A stretch of 33,507 bases of DNA from Rubrivivax sp. (GTDB lineage Bacteria > Pseudomonadota > Gammaproteobacteria > Burkholderiales > Burkholderiaceae_C): assembly GCA_022843905.1 (NCBI GenBank), contig JALHMT010000020.1, forward strand, positions 64,371 to 97,877, in the 5' to 3' direction. Below the pieces are notes generated by a model that was given only the letters and a program-made list of their open reading frames with translations, did not search any database and had not been told where the DNA came from. The translations under genes were made by a program, and so were the position numbers. Shown here in pieces: positions 1 to 7,588 of this stretch (positions within the stretch are counted from its first letter, which is position 1; every line of letters starts with the position of its first letter).

Positions 1-2
1 CG

Positions 3-665
3 ATCGCCGAGGAGTCGGGCCTGATGGTGCGCCTGACGGACTTCGTGATGCACTGCGCCTGCCGGCAGCTCCGCGAGTGGCAGGACATGGATCCCCGTCA
101 CGCCGCGCTGACGATGAACGTCAACGTGTCCGGGCACGATCTGGCCCATCCGGCTTTCGTGGCGCGCGTCACCCGTGCGCTCGTGGAGGCCGGGCTGAAA
201 CCCCACCATCTGTGCATCGAGCTCACCGAGAACATCCTGATGGCCAGGCTGGAGGCGGCGCTGCCCTTGCTGGACGAACTGCGGCTGCTGGGCGTGGCGC
301 TGGCCATCGACGACTTCGGCACCGGGTATTCGTCGCTGTCGCACCTGTCCAGCCTGCCCATCGACTGCCTGAAGATCGACCGCTCCTTCGTCGCCCACCT
401 CGAGGTCGGCTCGAAAGAGGCGGCCGTGGTGCGTTCCATCGTGCTGCTGGGCCAGTCGCTGGGCAAGGTGGTGGTGGCCGAAGGCATCGAGACCGCGTCG
501 CAGCTCGAGCAGCTCGGCGCCATGGGCTGCCCCCTGGGCCAGGGGTTCCATCTGGCTGTGCCGATGTCGCCACAGGACGTATCCTCGCTGCTGGGGCGAT
601 CGCTGCAGATTTCGGGCCTGCCGCCCGTCGCTTCCACTGCACACGCCTCAGAGCTGCTTCACTGA
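3..665 (+). CDS. EAL-domain c-di-GMP phosphodiesterase, 3' part only
   Basis: The reading frame is open from the first bases of the window, so the gene begins upstream; about 220 C-terminal residues are visible and the stop is TGA at 663-665. They form most of an EAL domain, the fold that hydrolyses cyclic di-GMP to pGpG. Visible signatures are the Asn of MNVNVSG, the Glu of ELTENILM, the metal-binding pair in DDFGTGYSSL, the Lys of CLKIDRSF, the Glu of VVAEGIE and the Gln of LGQGFHL. The EAL tripeptide itself lies outside the window. All catalytic positions that can be seen are intact, so an active phosphodiesterase is likely. The sequence closely parallels the EAL domain of the next gene, including the shared stretch DFVMHCACRQLR, so the two look like tandem paralogues. 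A GGDEF or sensor domain upstream is probable but unseen. Confidence 0.93.
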   Translation: MAEESGLMVRLTDFVMHCACRQLREWQDMDPRHAALTMNVNVSGHDLAHPAFVARVTRALVEAGLKPHHLCIELTENILMARLEAALPLLDELRLLGVALAIDDFGTGYSSLSHLSSLPIDCLKIDRSFVAHLEVGSKEAAVVRSIVLLGQSLGKVVVAEGIETASQLEQLGAMGCPLGQGFHLAVPMSPQDVSSLLGRSLQISGLPPVASTAHASELLH

Positions 666-745
666 TGAACCCGTCCGCCCCAGCGTCGTCCGTCGCGGGC
701 CGCCCGCCGCGGTCCGGGGCCGGGGCTTTCCCGGGCAGTCGATGA
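665..745 (+). CDS. Possible 26-codon bridging mini-ORF between the two EAL genes
   Basis: An ATG at 665-667 overlaps the TGA of the upstream EAL gene (TGATG). It opens a 26-residue frame, MNPSAPASSVAGRPPRSGAG and a short tail, whose TGA at 743-745 overlaps the ATG at 742 of the next gene (ATGA). The mini-ORF therefore exactly spans the 76-bp gap with stop/start overlap at both ends. The next gene has no visible Shine-Dalgarno sequence, so re-initiating ribosomes passing through this frame could couple translation of the two genes. The peptide is Pro/Ala/Ser-rich without a recognisable motif, and the mini-ORF has no good ribosome site of its own. It may be chance. Confidence 0.2.
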   Translation: MNPSAPASSVAGRPPRSGAGAFPGSR

Positions 746-3324
746 GCACCGCACCGCAGGTGCCGGGCCCCGCATCCGGGCCAGGGTGGGCGCGCCGCCT
801 GCATGCCGGACTGATGCCCGACTACAACCGGCAGGCCACTGTCTACTGGTGGTCGGTGGTGATGCTGGGCGCTGTCCTGCTGGTCGTCTGCCTCGTGATG
901 CTGGCCGAGCTGGGTTGGTCGGGCTGGCTGCAGATCGCCGCCGCCCTGCTGCTGGCCATGCTGGCCGGCCTGTTCCCGGTGCGCGTGCCGGGCTCCAAGA
1001 ACTCTTTCGTCGTCAGCGAGATCTTCATCTTCCTGCTGCTGCTGCTGCAGGGGCCGGCTGCTGCCACGCTGGTGGCCTCGGGCGAGGCAGCGATCGGCTC
1101 GTACCGAACGTCCAAGCGCTGGACCAGCCGCATCTTCAGCCCGGCTGCCGGCGCCATCACGATGGCCAGCACCGCCTGGATCTTCGAGGCCACGCTTTTG
1201 GCCCTGCAGTCGCTGGGCTGGACGGGCGCGGCGCCGCTGCTGGCGTCGTCGATGCTGTTCGCGGCGATGTACTTCCTGGTCAGCGCCCACCTCACCAGCG
1301 GCGTGATCCGGCTCAAGCGCAGCGAGCCGTTTTTCCAGGGCCTGGCCATGGTCAGCGTCTTCCGCTGGGTCGGCATGGCCTACGCCGGCAGCGCGGCGGT
1401 GGCTGCGTTGCTGTTCCTGACCTACCAGCAGTCCGGCGCCAGCGTGCTGATGGTCATGGTGCCGCTGTTGTGCATGCTGCTGGTGACGCTGCACTTCTAC
1501 TTCCGCCAGCAGGAGTCGGCTGCCGCCGTGCACGAGGCCCACAGCGAGGCCGTGGAGCGCGAGAAGCTGATGCTGGCGCGCGAGAGCGAGACGGCTGCGC
1601 GCCATCTGCGCGAACTGCAGGCCAGCGAGCGGCGCTTCCATGCCGCGTTCACGCATGCCTCGATCGGCATGGCCCTGTTGCAGTTCGATGGCCGCATCCT
1701 GCAGGCCAACCGTGCGCTGGAGGCGCTGCTGGGGCAGCCGTCCGGCACGCTGACCCAGCGTCTGCTGCTGGACTTCGTCGTGCCCGAGGACCTGCGCGAC
1801 CTGGTCGACCAGCTCGGACTGACGAGCGACCGGGAGTTCGAGGGCTTCACGCGGGAGTTGCGCTGCCGGCACGGCGAAGGCCATGTCGTCTGGGCCTCGG
1901 TGCACTGCAGCTTCTTTACCGAGCCGGGTGCCGAAGAGCCCTGCCTGATCCTGCAGGCGCAGGACATCAGCGCGCGGCGCCAGGCCGAGGCCGGCTTGCA
2001 GCATCTGGCCTTCCACGACGGCCTGACCGGCCTGCCCAACCGCCGCCGCTTCCAGGATGACCTGGCGTCCGCCGTGGCGCGCAGCCGCAGCCCGCAGGGT
2101 CACCCCTTTGCGCTGCTGTTCCTGGACTTCGACCGCTTCAAGCTCGTCAACGACAGCCTGGGCCACGGCGCCGGGGACGAGCTGCTGATCCAGGTGGCGC
2201 GCCGCATCCACGACCATGTGCGACCCGGCGACACGGTGGCTCGGCTGGGCGGCGACGAGTTCGCCATCATTGCGCGCAACGTCGAACACGAGCGCCACGC
2301 GCTGGTGCTGGCCGAGCGGGTGATGCACGCGCTGCGCCAGCCCTTCCAGGTCGCAGGTGCCGAGCTCACGGCCAGTGCGAGCATCGGCATCACCTTCAGC
2401 GCCTTCGGCTACGAGACCGCCGAGGACATGCTGCGCGACGCCGACACCGCGATGTACAAGGCCAAGGCCAGTGGCAAGGGCCGCTATGCAGTCTTCGATG
2501 CCAGCCTGCACACGGCGGTCTCGGAGCGCCTGCGTCTCGAAGGCGAGCTGCGCCACGCCATCGAGGACGGCCAGCTCACGGTGGAGTACCAGCCGCTGTT
2601 CGACCTGCGCGACGGCCGCCTGGACGGCTTCGAGGCCCTGGTCCGCTGGCGGCATCCGGCCGGCGGCACGCTGGCGCCGTCGGCTTTCCTGCCCATCGCC
2701 GAAGAAACGGGGCAGATGCTGCAGGTCAGTGACTTCGTCATGCACTGCGCCTGCCGGCAGCTGCGCGACTGGCAGCGCATCGACCCCTCGCTGGCCGAGC
2801 TGTCGATGAGCATCAACGTCTCGGCCGACGACCTCGCGCACCCGTCCTTCGTCGCCCGCGTCACGCGGGCTCTCGTCGAATCGGGCCTGCGGCCGCAGCA
2901 CCTGACGCTGGAGCTCACCGAGAACATCCTGATGTCTCGCATCGAAGGCGGCCTGGCGGCACTGAACCAGTTGCGTGCGCTGGGCGTGAAGCTGGCGGTC
3001 GACGACTTCGGCACCGGCTATTCATCGCTGAGCCACCTGTCCAAGCTGCCCATCGACTGCCTGAAGATCGACCGCTCCTTCGTGCACCAGCTGCTGCGCG
3101 CGCCCGACGACGACGCCGTGGTGCGCGCCATCATCCAGCTCGGCGGCTCGCTGCGCAAGTCGGTGGTGGCCGAGGGCATCGAGTCGCAGGCGCAGATGGA
3201 CCAGCTGCGCAGCATGGGCTGTGAACTGGGGCAGGGCTTCCACCTGTCGCTGCCCTTGTCGGTGCAGGCCGCCAGCGAGCTGCTGCGCCACCCACGGCCG
3301 GGTGGCAACGCCGCGCTGCACTGA
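742..3324 (+). CDS. Membrane-bound PAS-GGDEF-EAL protein
   Basis: An 860-residue inner-membrane c-di-GMP protein. Residues about 34-255 hold roughly seven hydrophobic segments, an unassigned MASE-like sensor region. A charged helical linker (about 258-295) leads to a PAS domain (about 296-412), then GGDEF (about 418-585) and EAL (about 600-850). The cyclase motif GGDEF is at 503-507, with an inhibitory-site RxxD (RPGD, 494-497) exactly five residues upstream. The EAL motif is intact (E631-L633), as are ELTENILM, DDFGTGYSSL, CLKIDRSF, VVAEGIE and LGQGFHL. By family knowledge both activities are possible; which dominates cannot be read from sequence. The ATG at 742 is chosen because the hydrophobic N-terminus follows it and the start overlaps the upstream mini-ORF stop; no clear Shine-Dalgarno precedes it. 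It probably shares a transcript with the preceding EAL gene. Confidence 0.95.
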   Translation: MSTAPQVPGPASGPGWARRLHAGLMPDYNRQATVYWWSVVMLGAVLLVVCLVMLAELGWSGWLQIAAALLLAMLAGLFPVRVPGSKNSFVVSEIFIFLLLLLQGPAAATLVASGEAAIGSYRTSKRWTSRIFSPAAGAITMASTAWIFEATLLALQSLGWTGAAPLLASSMLFAAMYFLVSAHLTSGVIRLKRSEPFFQGLAMVSVFRWVGMAYAGSAAVAALLFLTYQQSGASVLMVMVPLLCMLLVTLHFYFRQQESAAAVHEAHSEAVEREKLMLARESETAARHLRELQASERRFHAAFTHASIGMALLQFDGRILQANRALEALLGQPSGTLTQRLLLDFVVPEDLRDLVDQLGLTSDREFEGFTRELRCRHGEGHVVWASVHCSFFTEPGAEEPCLILQAQDISARRQAEAGLQHLAFHDGLTGLPNRRRFQDDLASAVARSRSPQGHPFALLFLDFDRFKLVNDSLGHGAGDELLIQVARRIHDHVRPGDTVARLGGDEFAIIARNVEHERHALVLAERVMHALRQPFQVAGAELTASASIGITFSAFGYETAEDMLRDADTAMYKAKASGKGRYAVFDASLHTAVSERLRLEGELRHAIEDGQLTVEYQPLFDLRDGRLDGFEALVRWRHPAGGTLAPSAFLPIAEETGQMLQVSDFVMHCACRQLRDWQRIDPSLAELSMSINVSADDLAHPSFVARVTRALVESGLRPQHLTLELTENILMSRIEGGLAALNQLRALGVKLAVDDFGTGYSSLSHLSKLPIDCLKIDRSFVHQLLRAPDDDAVVRAIIQLGGSLRKSVVAEGIESQAQMDQLRSMGCELGQGFHLSLPLSVQAASELLRHPRPGGNAALH

Positions 3325-3394
3325 CGTCCGCTTCGGCCGCTGATCGCAGCGCGCCGGGGGCTGCGACATGCATCCACTGCCAGTCGCGTGCAGC

Positions 3395-3424
3395 TTGGCA
3401 GGGGGCCGCCTGGTGGGCGAGAAT
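3395..3424 (+). promoter_or_regulatory. Candidate sigma-70 promoter for the DUF2892 gene
   Basis: TTGGCA at 3395-3400 (5 of 6 matches to the -35 consensus) is followed after 18 bp by GAGAAT at 3419-3424 (4 of 6 to the -10). Transcription would start near 3431, leaving a leader of about 63 nt that carries a good ribosome site, AGGAG at 3483-3487. It lies in the 169-bp gap after the GGDEF-EAL gene, where I see nothing else. Assigned by eye. Confidence 0.45.
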
Positions 3425-3493
3425 GCGCGCTGTCCCTCCGATGCCAACCCCGGCCGGCCTCACGCCGCGCCACATCGCGTACAGGAGAACTCC

Positions 3494-3841
3494 GTGTCTT
3501 CCATGCTGCCCAATTCCTCCCGAATGTTCATCTTCATCCTCGGCCTGGTGCTGATCGGCGTCGGCCTGTGGGGGCCCTTCGGCTTTGTGCCGGGCTGGAT
3601 CGGCGCGGCGGTGCTGCTCACCTCGCTGGGCTGGGGACGGCTGCACTGGGCCCGGAACATGTCCGGCACCGATCGCGTCTTCCGCCTCTTCCTGGGGCTG
3701 ATGCTGATCGGGTTCGTGCTCACCGACCGGATGGGCCCGCTGGCGGGCTGGTTCGCCCTGGCGATGCTGTTGACCGCCACCCTCGGCCGCTGCCCGATCT
3801 ATTCGGTGCTGGGCTACCGGGCGCCCGCCGATCGTGGCTAG
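3494..3841 (+). CDS. Small DUF2892-type inner-membrane protein
   Basis: A 115-residue hydrophobic protein with four likely membrane segments in two pairs, separated by a basic loop (GRLHWARNMSGTDR). The second half matches the DUF2892 pattern, the membrane domain also found in YgaP-like rhodaneses: a GTDRVFR-type entry, a glycine-rich helix pair and the ending RCPIYSVLG. The molecular function of the family is not established. I chose the GTG at 3494 because AGGAG at 3483-3487 sits 6 nt before it and the hydrophobic segment starts soon after. The frame is open upstream to an ATG at 3368, but that extension is hydrophilic and lacks a ribosome site. Its stop TAG overlaps the stop of the convergent Lrp-type gene in the shared tetramer CTAG (3838-3841). 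Confidence 0.85.
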   Translation: MSSMLPNSSRMFIFILGLVLIGVGLWGPFGFVPGWIGAAVLLTSLGWGRLHWARNMSGTDRVFRLFLGLMLIGFVLTDRMGPLAGWFALAMLLTATLGRCPIYSVLGYRAPADRG

Positions 3842-3854
3842 ACGGGCAGCCGCG
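3833..3854. terminator. Stem-loop at the DUF2892 / Lrp-regulator convergent junction
   Basis: A 7-bp stem with one G-T wobble (3833-3839 with 3848-3854) encloses an 8-nt loop. The stem and loop contain the overlapping stop codons of both genes. There is no T tract, so it is not a classical intrinsic terminator, but its position suits a bidirectional transcript end. The stem is short and GC-rich DNA forms such stems by chance. Confidence 0.3.
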
Positions 3855-4329
3855 TGCTGTTCTTGACCTCTTCCATCACCGCGTAGGTGCGCGTCTCGCG
3901 CACGCCGGGCAGCGTCCAGATCACGCTGCCGATGAACTCGCGATAGGCTGCCATGTCGGACACGCGCGTCTTCAGCAGGTAGTCGAAGCCGCCGGCCACC
4001 AGGTGCGCTTCCAGGATCTCGGGGCGTACCTGCACGGCGGCCTTGAAGTTGTCCATCACGTCGTGCACGGTGCGGTCGAGCAGGATCTCGACGAAGACCA
4101 GCAGCCCGGCGCCCAGCTTCAGCGGGTTCAGACGCGCTTCGTAGCCCAGGATGTAGCCGTCGCGCGTGAGGCGCTTGACGCGTTCCAGCACCGCCGTGGG
4201 CGACAGGTGCACCTCCTCGGCCAGCTTGAGGTTGCTGATGCGCCCGTCGGCCTGCAGCACGCGCAGGATGCGGGCGTCGATCTTGTCGATGCCGCGGTCG
4301 CCCCGCAGGGCAGGGGTGTCGTCGTTCAT
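3838..4329 (-). CDS. Lrp/AsnC-family regulator, probably of putA
   Basis: A 163-residue transcription regulator of the Lrp/AsnC family. Residues about 15-65 form the AsnC-type helix-turn-helix (DKIDARILRVLQADGRIS, then LAEEVHLSPTAVLERVKRL); the remainder is the ligand-binding RAM domain typical of the family. It is divergent from putA across about 120 bp. In alphaproteobacteria and others an Lrp-type regulator (PutR) activates putA in response to proline, and the PutA here lacks its own DNA-binding domain, so the same role is inferred. The start at 4329 is supported by GGAGAA a few bases upstream on the minus strand and by normal family length. The C-terminus overlaps the DUF2892 gene by 4 nt, tail to tail. 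Confidence 0.9.
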   Translation of the reverse strand: MNDDTPALRGDRGIDKIDARILRVLQADGRISNLKLAEEVHLSPTAVLERVKRLTRDGYILGYEARLNPLKLGAGLLVFVEILLDRTVHDVMDNFKAAVQVRPEILEAHLVAGGFDYLLKTRVSDMAAYREFIGSVIWTLPGVRETRTYAVMEEVKNSTRLPV

Positions 4330-4450
4330 GGCGCAGGATTCTCCATGATCGATCGGCAAAACCGAATCCCTCTCCGTTCGCTGACGCATAAGCTGCGCAT
4401 CCTGCAAGGCCCATCGCCGGATGTCGGCCTGCCGCTTCGAAAGCCACGCC
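4330..4450. promoter_or_regulatory. Divergent regulatory region, Lrp-type regulator / putA
   Basis: This 121-bp gap must hold promoters for both divergent genes and probably the regulator's binding sites. Visible elements are the self-complementary GATCGATC at 4347-4354 and a short inverted repeat with an A-rich centre, TCGG-CAAAA-CCGA (4353-4365), which has the general shape of Lrp-family sites. No convincing -35/-10 pair was found by eye. Confidence 0.4.
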
Positions 4451-7426
4451 ATGCCCACCACCGCCCGCCTGCCGTTTCCGTACCGCCCCGAATCGGAGGT
4501 CGTGGCTGCATCGCTGGCCGCACTGCAGGGCCGTCTCGACTGGCCTGCCGTCATCCACACCGCCAGCCCCTGGGTGTGCGCCGTGCGCGACAACCCGGCA
4601 CCGTTCTGGGCCATGGAGTCGCTGCTGCGCGAGTACCCCATCAGCAGCACCGAAGGCCTGGCGCTGATGCGCCTGGCCGAAGCCCTGCTGCGCGTGCCCG
4701 ACGCCGAGACCGCCGTCGCGCTGACGGCCGACCAGCTGGGCCGCGCCGACTTCGACGGCAACCCCGCCGAGGGCCCGCACCGCCTGCTGGCCAACCTGTC
4801 GGCCAGCGCCATCGCGATGAGCAAGCGCCTTCTGCCCGAAGGCAGCGATCCGCCGGGCCTGCTGCAGCGCCTGGGCGCGCGCACCGTGGTGGCGGCCACC
4901 GTGCGGGCGATCCAGCTGTTGGGCCGGCAGTTCGTGCTGGGCCGCGGCATCGGCGAAGCGATGCAGGAGGCGGCCACTCAGCGCGCCCAGTCGCCGCAGC
5001 TGCGCTTCAGCTACGACATGCTGGGCGAGGGCGCGCGCACCGAGCGTGACGCCGAGCGCTACCTGGCCAGCTACCGCGGCGCCATCGAGGCCGTCGCGCG
5101 AGGCAAGCCGGCCGGCAGCGGGCCGCGCGAGGCCGATGGCATCTCGATCAAGCTCAGTGCGCTCTTCTCGCGCTATGAGGATGCGCATCGCGAGCGCGTG
5201 TTCGCCGAACTGCTGCCGCGGGTCTGGAGCCTGATCGAGCTCGCGGCGCGCGCCGACATCAACCTGACCATCGACGCCGAGGAGAGCGACCGCCTGGAGC
5301 TGTCGCTGGAGGTGCTCGACGCGCTGGCCTTGCGCATCGCGCAGAACTTTCCGCAATGGCAGGGCTTCGGCCTGGCGGTGCAGGCCTACCAGACGCGCGC
5401 GCTGGCGGTCGTCGACGAAGTCGCCCGCATCGCGCGGGCGCACGGGCTGCGCTTCATGGTGCGGCTGGTCAAGGGCGCGTACTGGGACGGCGAGATCAAG
5501 CGCGCGCAGGAAGGTGGTCTGCCCGGCTACCCGGTGTTCACGCACAAGCACCACACCGACATCTCCTACCTGGCCTGCGCGCAGCAGCTGATCGGCCATG
5601 CCGAGGTGATCTACCCGCAGTTCGCCACGCACAACGCCGGCACCATCGCGGCCATCGTGCAGATGGCGCGCCGTGCGGGCGCGGCCTTCGAGATGCAGCG
5701 GCTGCACGGCATGGGCGACGGCGTCTTCCGCGAGGTGTTGCGCGAGGGCAAGCCGCTGCCGCTGCGCATCTACGCGCCAGTGGGCGAGCACCGCGACCTG
5801 CTGGCCTACCTGGTGCGCCGGCTGCTGGAAAACGGCGCCAACTCGTCCTTCGTGCACCAGCTGGCCGACGAGGCCGTGAGCGCCGAGCGGCTGCTGGCGT
5901 CGCCGCTGCAGGCCAGCCCCACGCCTTCGCTGCCGCTGCCCTTGGCGCTGTACGGCGCGTCGCGGGCCAACTCGGTGGGCGTGGATCTGGCCTGCACGGC
6001 GATGCGCGAGCCGCTGGAGGCGGCACTGGGCCGCGTGAACGTCGAGCCGGTGATGGTGGCCGATGCCGCCGAGGTCGCTGCCACGATGGTCCGTCTGCAG
6101 GCCGGCTTCGAGCCCTGGAACGCGCGCCCGGTGAACGAACGCGCCGCGCTGCTGCGTGCCGCCGCCGATGCGCTGGAAGCCCGGCTGCCCGAGTTCTGCG
6201 CGCTGCTGGTCAAGGAAGCGCACAAGACGATGGGCGACTGCGTGGCCGAGGTGCGCGAGGCGGTCGACTTCTGCCGTTACTACGCCGCGCAGGCCGATAC
6301 CACGCTGCAGGACCAGCAGCTGCCCGGCCCCACCGGCGAGAGCAACCTGCTGCGCCTGCACGGCCGTGGCGTGTTCGTCTGCATCAGCCCCTGGAACTTT
6401 CCGCTGGCCATCTTTGCCGGGCAGGTGGTGGCCGCCCTGGTCACCGGCAACGCGGTGGCGGCCAAGCCGGCCGAGCAGACGCCGGTGGTGGCGCGCCGCT
6501 TCGTCGCGCTGCTGCACGAGGTGGGGGTGCCCACCGACGCCGTCGCCTGGCTGCACGGGCCCGGCGAGACGGTGGGCGCCGCGCTGGTGGCCGATGCGCA
6601 CACGGCCGGTGTCTGCTTCACCGGCAGCACGGCCGTGGCGCGCCACATCAACCGTGCGTTGGCGGCCAAGGACGGCCCCATCGTGCCGCTGATCGCCGAG
6701 ACCGGCGGCCTCAACGCGATGATCGTCGACAGCACGGCGTTGCCCGAGCAGGTCATCGACGCCGTCGTGCAGAGCGCCTTCCGCTCGGCGGGCCAGCGCT
6801 GCTCGGCACTGCGCCTGCTGTGCGTGCATGAAGGCATCGCCGACGACGTCATCGAGATGCTGCGCGGCGCGCTGGCCGAGCTGCGTGTGGGCGACCCGGC
6901 GTTGCTGGCCACCGATGTCGGGCCCGTCATCGACGAGGAGGCCTTCGCCGGCATCACGCACCACGTCCAGCGACTGGAGCGGGAAGCGAAGCTGCTCGGC
7001 CGCAGCGAGGTGCACGCCGACGGGCCGCGCCTCGTCGCCCCGGTGGCCTTCGAGATCCCGCGCATCGCCGACCTCAGGGAAGAGATCTTCGGCCCCGTGC
7101 TGCACGTGGTGCGCTGGAGTGGCGAGGTGGCCGGGGTGGTGCGGCAGATCAATGCCCTGGGCTACGGCCTCACGCTGGGCGTGCAGACGCGCATCGACAG
7201 CCGCGCGATGCGCATCGCCGACACGGCGCGCATCGGCAACGTCTACGTCAACCGCAACATGATCGGCGCCGTGGTCGGCGTGCAGCCCTTCGGTGGCGAA
7301 GGCCTGAGCGGCACGGGCCCGAAGGCCGGCGGGCCGCACTATCTGTTCCGCTTCTGCGGCGAGCAGACGGTGACGGTGAATACCGCTGCAGCAGGCGGCA
7401 ACGCGGAACTCCTGGCGGGGAGCTGA
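4451..7426 (+). CDS. putA: Bifunctional proline dehydrogenase / L-glutamate-gamma-semialdehyde dehydrogenase
   Basis: PutA oxidises proline to glutamate in two steps: an FAD-dependent proline dehydrogenase passes electrons to the quinone pool, and an NAD-dependent aldehyde dehydrogenase oxidises the semialdehyde. Of 991 residues, the PRODH barrel occupies about 180-470 (KGAYWD at 341-346, YPQFATHNAGT, and RIYAPVGEHRDLL with LLENGANSSFV near its end). The dehydrogenase spans about 540-980, with NAD-site ISPWNFPLAIF, general base Glu750 (ETGGLN) and catalytic Cys784 (GQRCSALR). It lacks the N-terminal ribbon-helix-helix domain and the C-terminal extension of the roughly 1320-residue enterobacterial protein, so it is the short bifunctional type and cannot repress its own gene. 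The ATG at 4451 is preferred over an in-frame ATG at 4421 because the N-terminus then matches short PutAs; neither has a strong ribosome site. Confidence 0.97.
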   Translation: MPTTARLPFPYRPESEVVAASLAALQGRLDWPAVIHTASPWVCAVRDNPAPFWAMESLLREYPISSTEGLALMRLAEALLRVPDAETAVALTADQLGRADFDGNPAEGPHRLLANLSASAIAMSKRLLPEGSDPPGLLQRLGARTVVAATVRAIQLLGRQFVLGRGIGEAMQEAATQRAQSPQLRFSYDMLGEGARTERDAERYLASYRGAIEAVARGKPAGSGPREADGISIKLSALFSRYEDAHRERVFAELLPRVWSLIELAARADINLTIDAEESDRLELSLEVLDALALRIAQNFPQWQGFGLAVQAYQTRALAVVDEVARIARAHGLRFMVRLVKGAYWDGEIKRAQEGGLPGYPVFTHKHHTDISYLACAQQLIGHAEVIYPQFATHNAGTIAAIVQMARRAGAAFEMQRLHGMGDGVFREVLREGKPLPLRIYAPVGEHRDLLAYLVRRLLENGANSSFVHQLADEAVSAERLLASPLQASPTPSLPLPLALYGASRANSVGVDLACTAMREPLEAALGRVNVEPVMVADAAEVAATMVRLQAGFEPWNARPVNERAALLRAAADALEARLPEFCALLVKEAHKTMGDCVAEVREAVDFCRYYAAQADTTLQDQQLPGPTGESNLLRLHGRGVFVCISPWNFPLAIFAGQVVAALVTGNAVAAKPAEQTPVVARRFVALLHEVGVPTDAVAWLHGPGETVGAALVADAHTAGVCFTGSTAVARHINRALAAKDGPIVPLIAETGGLNAMIVDSTALPEQVIDAVVQSAFRSAGQRCSALRLLCVHEGIADDVIEMLRGALAELRVGDPALLATDVGPVIDEEAFAGITHHVQRLEREAKLLGRSEVHADGPRLVAPVAFEIPRIADLREEIFGPVLHVVRWSGEVAGVVRQINALGYGLTLGVQTRIDSRAMRIADTARIGNVYVNRNMIGAVVGVQPFGGEGLSGTGPKAGGPHYLFRFCGEQTVTVNTAAAGGNAELLAGS

Positions 7427-7588
7427 ACCACCCTGAAGCGCCGCGGCGCGTCCTCGGGGGGGCCACCCCGGCGGTCGGGCGGGGCCCGCCCGCGGCGTTC
7501 GCCGGGCCAGTCTGTGCGGACCGCCCCCGATGCAAGCGGCCAAGCTCGCGTGTACGCTTCGACTTCCGTCCTGCGCACCGGTCACCGC
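7427..7588. repeat. Palindrome-rich gap after putA
   Basis: This 162-bp gap holds no convincing gene. It contains the perfect 12-bp palindrome GCGCCGCGGCGC (7438-7449) just after the putA stop, then GGGCGGG-G-CCCGCCC (7477-7491). The first could act as a transcript end; neither is followed by T residues. The composition resembles dispersed intergenic repeats seen in some Burkholderiales genomes, which a copy count in the complete genome would confirm or exclude. Confidence 0.3.

Noticed and set aside
7477..7491. GGGCGGG-G-CCCGCCC as an intrinsic terminator
   Set aside because: A one-base loop cannot form as drawn, and there is no T tract. It is kept only as part of the palindrome-rich gap.
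7514..7588. N-terminal extension of the MFS transporter from a GTG
   Set aside because: The extension is hydrophilic and precedes the first membrane helix without a ribosome site.
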